Source: Betaproteobacteria bacterium
GTDB lineage: Bacteria; Pseudomonadota; Gammaproteobacteria; Burkholderiales; Burkholderiaceae
Assembly (NCBI GenBank): GCA_009921765.1
Contig: RFXC01000129.1
Span: forward strand, 1-12,210
Direction of reading: 5' to 3'
DNA: 12,210 nucleotides
A model generated the notes under the pieces. The model searched no databases. It was given only the letters and a program-made list of their open reading frames with translations, and was not told the DNA's origin. Below are positions 7,451 through 12,210 of this stretch, piece after piece; the stretch's first letter is position 1, and every line of letters starts with the position of its first letter. A program made the position numbers and the translations under genes.

Positions 7451-8743
7451 TCAGCCATAGCGCGCGGGATCGGGGTCGGTCTGCTCGAGCTCAACCGAGG
7501 CGGCAAGGAGCGCAAGCCGCGCCACCACGCCGTAGGCGTAAAAGCGGTTGGGGGCGGAGTCGGGCGCGCTGCGGGGTTCGGGCAGATTGCAGCTCGAGGC
7601 AAACGGCAGGGGCACGAAGTGCATGCCCGGGGCATTCAGGTTTTCATCGCGCCCGCGCGAGGCGTGCACGCGATAGAACCCGCCCACCACATAGCGGTCG
7701 ATCATGTAGACCACGGGCTCGGCGATGCCGCCCTCGACCGATTCCACCGTATGGACCCCCTCCTGCAGGATCACATCGCTCACCTGCAGGCCCTCCTTCA
7801 CCACCGACATCTTGTTGCGCTGCTTGCGGTTGAGGTTGCGCACTTCGGCGGGATCCTTGACCGACATCACGCCCATGCCGTAGGTGCCGGCATCGGCCTT
7901 CACGATGACGAAAGGCGTTTCGTCGATGCCGTATTCGCGGTATTTGGCGCGGATCTGCCGCAGCAGCGTCTCGACCCCGGTGGCCAGACACTCCTCGCCT
8001 TCCCGCGCCTGAAAATCGATCTGGGTGCAGGCGGCGAAATACGGATTGACGAGCCAGGGGTCAATATCAAGCAGCTTGGCGAAACGCTTGGCGACCTCGT
8101 TGTAGGCAGCGAAGTGACGGGTCTTGCGGCGAACCGACCAACCGGCATGAAGCGGCGGCAACAGCACCTGCTCGGACAGATCGGTGAGCTGCGCAGGCGT
8201 GCCCGCGGACAGGTCGTTATTGAGCAGGATGGCGCAGGGATCAAACCCTTCGAGCATGACGCGGCGCGCCTTGCGCTGCAGCGGCTCGAGATGGATCGTC
8301 TGGCCGTCGGGCAGCTCAAGGTCGGTAGGGCCGGTGATCTCGGGGTTGAGCGAGCCCAGGCGGACATCAAGGCCGGTTTGCCGCAGGATCTGGCAGAGCC
8401 GCGCCACGTTTTGCAGATAGAAGGTGTTGCGGGTGTGGTTCTCGGGAATCAGCAGCAGATTGCGCGCATCGGGACAGTATTTTTCGATGGCCGCCATGGC
8501 TGCCTGCACCGCGAGCGGCAGCATGGGCTCCGACAGGTTGTTAAAGCCCCCCGGAAACAGGTTGGTATCAACGGGGGCGAGCTTGAAGCCGGCGTTTCGA
8601 AGATCCACCGATCCGTAGAACGGCGGCGTGTGATCCTGCCACTCCAGTCGGAACCAGCGTTCGATCTGGGCGGTGGCGGCAAGCATCCGGCGCTCGAGAT
8701 CGAGGAGCGGACCGGATTGGGCGGTAACAAGATGCGGGACCAT
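7451..8743 (-). CDS. gshA: Glutamate-cysteine ligase GshA, ATP-grasp proteobacterial type
   Basis: It makes gamma-glutamylcysteine, the first step of glutathione synthesis. The 430 residues resemble the Acidithiobacillus/betaproteobacterial glutamate-cysteine ligase family, which is distinct from the E. coli GshA type. Characteristic segments are the start MVPHLVTAQSGPLLDLERR, then WQDHTPPFYGSVDLRNAGFKLAPVDTNLFPGGFNNL and LLIPENHTRNTFY. Further on are FVIVKADAGTYGMGVMSV, VILQEGV and PVVYMIDRYVVGGFYRVH, which form the ATP-binding region. The C-terminus continues with LNAPGMHFVPL. The ATG at 8743 is preferred because it gives the family N-terminus, although no good ribosome site precedes it; an in-frame TTG at 8779 would add 12 residues. 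It is the first gene of the five-gene gsh-pts cluster, downstream of the amtB terminator, so it probably has its own promoter. Confidence 0.94.
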   Translation of the reverse strand: MVPHLVTAQSGPLLDLERRMLAATAQIERWFRLEWQDHTPPFYGSVDLRNAGFKLAPVDTNLFPGGFNNLSEPMLPLAVQAAMAAIEKYCPDARNLLLIPENHTRNTFYLQNVARLCQILRQTGLDVRLGSLNPEITGPTDLELPDGQTIHLEPLQRKARRVMLEGFDPCAILLNNDLSAGTPAQLTDLSEQVLLPPLHAGWSVRRKTRHFAAYNEVAKRFAKLLDIDPWLVNPYFAACTQIDFQAREGEECLATGVETLLRQIRAKYREYGIDETPFVIVKADAGTYGMGVMSVKDPAEVRNLNRKQRNKMSVVKEGLQVSDVILQEGVHTVESVEGGIAEPVVYMIDRYVVGGFYRVHASRGRDENLNAPGMHFVPLPFASSCNLPEPRSAPDSAPNRFYAYGVVARLALLAASVELEQTDPDPARYG

Positions 8744-8821
8744 GGCTGCGGAGCAGACGCTGCGCGGGGCACCCTGCAAGCCACGCGCGCGGCCACCCGA
8801 TCGGTTGGCTGACGGACCCCG

Positions 8822-8827
8822 ATTCTA
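8822..8827 (-). promoter_or_regulatory. Candidate -10 element for the gshA operon
   Basis: TAGAAT on the minus strand (8827-8822) matches the -10 consensus at 5 of 6 positions, about 80 nt before the gshA start and after the amtB terminator. No convincing -35 lies 16-18 nt upstream, so this is only a candidate. The rest of the 172-bp gap between amtB and gshA shows nothing else except the terminator. Confidence 0.28.
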
Positions 8828-8862
8828 CTTGGCCCAGGGGGATCCCTGCTCGCAGCCGATCA

Positions 8863-8893
8863 AATGAAACGGGACGCGCTCGTCGCGCGTCCC
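8863..8893 (-). terminator. Hairpin terminator after amtB
   Basis: GGGACGCGC (8893-8885 on the minus strand) pairs perfectly over 9 bp with GCGCGTCCC (8879-8871) around a 5-nt loop. The T-rich GTTTCATTTG follows. It begins 22 nt after the amtB stop. The T tract is interrupted, but the strong stem and its position support an end to the porin-glnK-amtB transcript. Confidence 0.75.
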
Positions 8894-8915
8894 GCCATCG
8901 ACCCGCCGCTACCGA

Positions 8916-10463
8916 TTAGCGGTGATAGGCCGTCTCGCCGTGCGAGGCGATGTCCAGGCCCTCGCGTTCCTCGTCTTCCGGCACCCGCAAACCGATGACA
9001 AGATCCACGATCTTGAAGGCGATGAAGGCAACCACCGCCGACATCACGACCGTGATCAGAACCCCCTGCAGCTGGACCCACACCTGGGCGCCGACCGAAT
9101 ACTCGGGGTTGGCCGCATTCTTCACATAATCGAAGATGCCGGTGCCGCCCAGCGTGGGCGAGGCGAACACACCGGTCAGGATGGCGCCGACAATGCCGCC
9201 CACGCCATGCACGCCGAACACGTCGAGCGAGTCATCGGCGCCCAACATGCGCTTCAGGCCATTCACCCCCCAGAGGCAGAGCACGCCCGACACCAGGCCG
9301 ATGATGAGTGCGCCCATCGGACCCACGAAGCCGCACGCCGGCGTGATTGCAACCAGGCCCGCCACCGCACCGGAGGCCGCACCCAGCATCGAGGGCTTAC
9401 CCTTGCTGGTCCACTCGCCAAACATCCAGGCGACGGTTGCCGCGGCCGTGGCAAAGAGCGTGTTCACGAACGCAAGCGCCGTGGTGCCGTTGGCTTCCAG
9501 GTTGGAACCGGCGTTGAAGCCGAACCAGCCCACCCACAGGAGCGATGCGCCAATCATGGTCATCACCAGCGAGTGCGGCGCCATGGCCTCACGACCGTAG
9601 CCCACGCGTTTGCCGATCACATAGGCACCCACCAGGCCGGCCACGCCGGCGTTGATGTGCACCACCGTGCCGCCCGCGAAGTCGAGCGCACCCTTGGCCC
9701 ACAGGAAGCCTGCCGCTGCCGTGACGGCCTCGAGCGACTTTTCGTCGGTGATCGCATCCGGGCCGGCCCAGTACCACACCATGTGCGCCATCGGGATGTA
9801 GCAGAACGTGAACCACAACACCGAGAACAGGATGACCGCCGAGAAGCGCGCACGTTCAGCGATCGAGCCCACGATCAGCGCACAGGTGATTGCGGCAAAA
9901 GTTGCCTGGAACGCCACGAAAATGAGTTCCGGGATCACGACACCCTTGCTGAAGGTGGCGGCCACCGTGTCGGGCGTGACGCCTTTCAGGAACAGCTTGT
10001 CGAAGGTGCCATAGAAACTGCCATCGCCCCCGAACGCAAGCGTGTAGCCATAAATCGCCCACAGCACGCTGATCACGGCGAAGATTGTGAACACCTGCAT
10101 CAGCACCGACAGCATGTTCTTGGCGCGTACGAGGCCGCCGTAAAAGAGCGCAAGCCCCGGGATGCACATGAGGGTCACGAGCAGTGTCGCAACGATCATC
10201 CACGCGGTGTCACCCTTGTTCGGGGTGGGCGGGGTTGCCTCGGCAGGCTTGGCCTGCTCCGCAGGTGCCGCCGCAGGCGCACTGGCCTGGGCAAGGAGCA
10301 GGGGCGCAGCGGGGCTCGCCTGCGCGAGAAGCACCGCACCCTGCGATGCCACCGACTGGGCAAGCGCAGGTTCGCCTGCGGCAGGCGCCGAGGCAAGGGT
10401 CGGCGCCATGGGCGCGAGGAACAGCGCCGCGACGAGCGCCAGCATTCGAATCAGGGTAGTCAT
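8916..10463 (-). CDS. amtB: Ammonium transporter AmtB
   Basis: This is a trimeric inner-membrane ammonium channel. The 515 residues comprise a signal peptide (about 1-25), an extended linker (about 26-84) and the Amt domain from about 85 on with eleven expected helices. The paired pore histidines are His269 (in DFAGGTVVHINAG) and His419 (in DVFGVHGVGG). GFNAGSNLEANG (315-326) contains the Ser of the external ammonium site. The cytoplasmic tail RVPEDEEREGLDIASHGETAY (about 493-513) is the conserved segment that binds GlnK. The linker is rich in Ala, Pro and Gln, and LLAQAS occurs twice (45-50 and 56-61). The start at 10463 has GGAGAG 7 nt upstream. The frame stays open further upstream through glnK, but that sequence is not Amt-like. 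It is last in the sigma-54-driven porin-glnK-amtB unit, and its regulatory partner glnK is broken here. Confidence 0.96.
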   Translation of the reverse strand: MTTLIRMLALVAALFLAPMAPTLASAPAAGEPALAQSVASQGAVLLAQASPAAPLLLAQASAPAAAPAEQAKPAEATPPTPNKGDTAWMIVATLLVTLMCIPGLALFYGGLVRAKNMLSVLMQVFTIFAVISVLWAIYGYTLAFGGDGSFYGTFDKLFLKGVTPDTVAATFSKGVVIPELIFVAFQATFAAITCALIVGSIAERARFSAVILFSVLWFTFCYIPMAHMVWYWAGPDAITDEKSLEAVTAAAGFLWAKGALDFAGGTVVHINAGVAGLVGAYVIGKRVGYGREAMAPHSLVMTMIGASLLWVGWFGFNAGSNLEANGTTALAFVNTLFATAAATVAWMFGEWTSKGKPSMLGAASGAVAGLVAITPACGFVGPMGALIIGLVSGVLCLWGVNGLKRMLGADDSLDVFGVHGVGGIVGAILTGVFASPTLGGTGIFDYVKNAANPEYSVGAQVWVQLQGVLITVVMSAVVAFIAFKIVDLVIGLRVPEDEEREGLDIASHGETAYHR

Positions 10464-10485
10464 AGTGGTCTCTCCGTCTGGCCGC

Positions 10486-10837
<352 letters not shown>

Positions 10838-11608
10838 TCAGAAAGTCTTGGCAAGCGAGACCAGGGCACGAGCGTCGCCCGCGGTCTTGGTCACGCCGGA
10901 GAGGGCACCCGTCGTGAAGTAGTTTTTCTTGCTGGTGGTGAGATAGGAAAGCCCCAGCACCCAGCCAGAAATGTCCTTGGTCAACCCCACCTTGTAGTCG
11001 GTGACCGAATTGCCGATGAGACCGTTGGCCACGCCGTTCTTCAGGCTCAGAACGCCAATGTGGGCGTTGGCACCCCAGCCGCCGCCCAGATCATGGGTGG
11101 CCGCAAGGTCGAGGTAGGTGGTGCCCTTGGTTGAGCCACCAGCTTTGCCCGGGTTGCCAGCCTTGAAGAGCGCCTGGGTCGAGAAATAGTCGTCAACCGA
11201 ATAGAACAGCTTGGCCGTGACCGGACCGACGCCAATACCGAAATAGACCTCCTTGTTGTCGATCTTCACGCCAGTGCTGCCCGGGTAGGCATAGTAGATC
11301 GCACCGACGTCGTAGCTCAACGTGCCTGCAGTCCCCTTGTAGCCGCCGTAGACATCCATTTCGAGGGAGGCGCCGTTATAGAGCGACTGCTCGACATTGG
11401 AGTTCCAGTTGCCAACGTAGAACCCAGACTTGCTCGCATAGTCGAAGCCACCTTGCAGGGTGGGCTGGTAGCGGGTCTGTGTGAAGCCGCGGAACTTGTA
11501 GTCCGAGGCCAGGGTGATGTTGCCGGTGAACGGCGCGGGGTCGGCGGCGAGTGCGGGTGCGGCGGCAGCACTCATGAGGGATGCGGCGAGGAGTGTACGG
11601 AGGATCAT
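10838..11608 (-). CDS. TorF-family putative outer-membrane porin (Gcw_chp domain)
   Basis: This 256-residue outer-membrane beta-barrel protein is probably of the TorF/Gcw_chp family, whose substrate is not established. A signal peptide (MILRTLLAASLMSAAAAPALA, about 1-21) precedes mature DPAPFTGNITLASDYKFRGFTQT, the typical start of this family. Alternating aromatic/hydrophobic strands follow, for example GFYVGNWNSNVEQ, LEMDVYGGYKG and VYFGIGVG. The protein ends in a C-terminal Phe (LVSLAKTF), as expected for BAM-assembled barrels. The ATG at 11608 is chosen because GGGAGAA lies 6 nt upstream and the signal peptide then begins correctly; the open frame upstream to 11752 crosses the promoter. 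It is the first gene before glnK and amtB and has a sigma-54 promoter, so a role in letting small nitrogen compounds cross the outer membrane is plausible (inference). Confidence 0.88.
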   Translation of the reverse strand: MILRTLLAASLMSAAAAPALAADPAPFTGNITLASDYKFRGFTQTRYQPTLQGGFDYASKSGFYVGNWNSNVEQSLYNGASLEMDVYGGYKGTAGTLSYDVGAIYYAYPGSTGVKIDNKEVYFGIGVGPVTAKLFYSVDDYFSTQALFKAGNPGKAGGSTKGTTYLDLAATHDLGGGWGANAHIGVLSLKNGVANGLIGNSVTDYKVGLTKDISGWVLGLSYLTTSKKNYFTTGALSGVTKTAGDARALVSLAKTF

Positions 11609-11649
11609 TCGGGTTCTCCCGGGTTTTATGAGGATTGGGAGAGCCCAGT

Positions 11650-11666
11650 TGCATTTCTCGTGCCAA
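11650..11666 (-). promoter_or_regulatory. Sigma-54 (RpoN) promoter of the porin-glnK-amtB unit
   Basis: On the minus strand TTGGCACGAGAAATGCA matches the RpoN consensus YTGGCACGRNNNTTGCW at all specified positions but one (A for the first T of TTGC). The invariant GG and GC are exactly 10 nt apart. Transcription would start near 11639, giving a 5' leader of about 31 nt before the porin ATG at 11608. glnK-amtB operons are classically driven by RpoN with NtrC, which fits. Confidence 0.88.
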
Positions 11667-11714
11667 GCGAATCCTCGGCCTCGCAGACCAGGAAGCGACC
11701 CGCAAGCCACCACC

Positions 11715-11733
11715 CCGCCCCAAAAGGGGGCGG
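11715..11733. other. GC-rich hairpin in the porin/ubiK intergenic region
   Basis: CCGCCCC (11715-11721) and GGGGCGG (11727-11733) form a perfect 7-bp stem around AAAAG. It lies between the sigma-54 promoter and the possible NtrC site in the 330-bp divergent gap (11609-11938). There is no T-run, and it would be upstream of transcription for the porin side. It may bear on DNA bending or be incidental. The remainder of the gap toward ubiK shows no clear promoter. Confidence 0.3.
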
Positions 11734-11758
11734 ACCCGGGCCGGGCAGCCACGGTTGC

Positions 11759-11773
11759 GCACCAAATCGGGGC
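11759..11773. promoter_or_regulatory. Possible NtrC enhancer site
   Basis: GCACCAAATCGGGGC matches the enteric NtrC site GCACCAAAATGGTGC at 12 of 15 positions, with a near-palindromic GCACC-N5-GGGGC layout. It lies about 95 bp upstream of the sigma-54 -24 element, a usual distance for an enhancer. One half-site is imperfect, and no second copy was found, so this is tentative. Confidence 0.45.
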
Positions 11774-11938
11774 GCCTGACTGGCTGGGTCATGGGCGGCT
11801 CCGCCTGCGGCCTCGCGTGCTAGACTCGCGGCCCGTTTTGCTCGCCGGCTTGCGGAACCATCACGTTGCGGCCCCTTCACGTGACTGCTTCACGCTTTGC
11901 AGCCAGCATGCGCCCGCCCTGCTTGTGAGGAACTGCCG

Positions 11939-12210
11939 ATGGTCAACCCTGCTCAGCAACTCCTTGCCGATGCGCAAGTCCGGATCGCCGAGCTGTTGCG
12001 CGCGAGCCCGGCCGCAGACCTCGAGCGCAACCTGAAGGCGCTCCTTGCGCAGACGTTTCAGAAGCTTGAGCTCGTCACCCGCGAGGAGTTCGAAGTCGAG
12101 CGCGAACGCCTGGCCCGCCTTCAGGCGCGACTGGAGACGCTGGAGCGACATCTGCAGGGTAACGCCCCGGCAGGCGCAGCAACGGCTGCAACAGGCACGA
12201 CGCCGGTCAG
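11939..12210 (+). CDS. ubiK: Ubiquinone biosynthesis accessory factor UbiK (BMFP family), runs off right edge
   Basis: The frame begins at the ATG at 11939, with GTGAGGA ending 8 nt before it, and stays open for 90 codons to the window end. It begins MVNPAQQLLADAQVRIAELL, continues with LERNLKALLAQTFQKLELVTREEFEVE (about 28-54), and forms a helical coiled coil (about 52-73). An Ala/Thr-rich tail follows. LVTREEFE is the hallmark of the YqiC/BMFP family. The E. coli member UbiK assists aerobic ubiquinone synthesis and binds membranes through its amphipathic N-terminal helix. Family members are usually about 80-110 residues, so only the last few codons are missing. It is divergent from the porin gene, an arrangement I recall from other betaproteobacteria. 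Confidence 0.9.
   Translation, partial: MVNPAQQLLADAQVRIAELLRASPAADLERNLKALLAQTFQKLELVTREEFEVERERLARLQARLETLERHLQGNAPAGAATAATGTTPV

Noticed and set aside
6383..8812. An 809-codon open frame on the plus strand
   Set aside because: It is antisense to EIIA, gshB and gshA, which have full family motifs. Its translation is Arg/His/Gly-rich without domains, as expected of the antisense frame of high-GC codon-biased genes. The same applies to 3980-5824 (opposite ptsI) and 8922-10550 (opposite amtB).
11821..11826. TAGACT as a -10 box for ubiK
   Set aside because: No acceptable -35 element is found 16-18 nt upstream, and a TAnnnT hexamer of this quality is common by chance.

Overview
The window is high-GC DNA that looks like the core chromosome of a betaproteobacterium, most likely Burkholderiales. 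The basis is gene order and family type, since there is no rRNA. The run ubiK / TorF-type porin / glnK / amtB / gshA / gshB / EIIA-Man / ptsH / ptsI, followed by metX-metW, is an arrangement I know from Ralstonia and Burkholderia relatives. The ATP-grasp type of glutamate-cysteine ligase and the pairing of MetX with MetW point the same way.

Layout, left to right. At 1-247 (minus) there is a possible N-terminal fragment of an exported protein that runs off the left edge. At 365-1861 (plus) lies a full-length two-domain chromate transporter, ChrA. At 1963-3736 (minus) is the overlapping pair metX-metW. Upstream of it are a clear SAM-II type riboswitch (about 3820-3873), an intrinsic terminator (3769-3804) and a plausible sigma-70 promoter, so methionine synthesis here is probably controlled by SAM through transcription attenuation. 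At 3956-8743 (minus) is a tight five-gene cluster, gshA-gshB-EIIA(Man)-ptsH-ptsI, which joins glutathione synthesis to a phosphotransferase chain that has no sugar permease in the window. At 8916-11608 (minus) is a nitrogen-scavenging unit of a TorF-family porin, glnK and amtB. It is preceded by a near-consensus sigma-54 promoter (11650-11666) and a possible NtrC site (11759-11773), and ends in a strong hairpin terminator (8863-8893). From 11939 (plus) the divergent ubiK gene begins and runs off the right edge.

The most notable anomaly is glnK. Its first 65 or so residues are perfect P-II sequence and its last 35 or so are also perfect P-II sequence but in another frame. The gene is 50 nt shorter than a 112-residue P-II gene, so it carries an internal frame-breaking deletion while its partner amtB is intact. 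The other points of interest are regulatory: a SAM-II riboswitch in a betaproteobacterial context, and sigma-54 control placed in front of an outer-membrane porin that heads the glnK-amtB unit.

I found no mobile element, CRISPR array, tRNA, defence system or clearly undescribed multi-gene system. Most of the region is conserved housekeeping metabolism, and the many long open frames antisense to these genes are GC-driven shadows.
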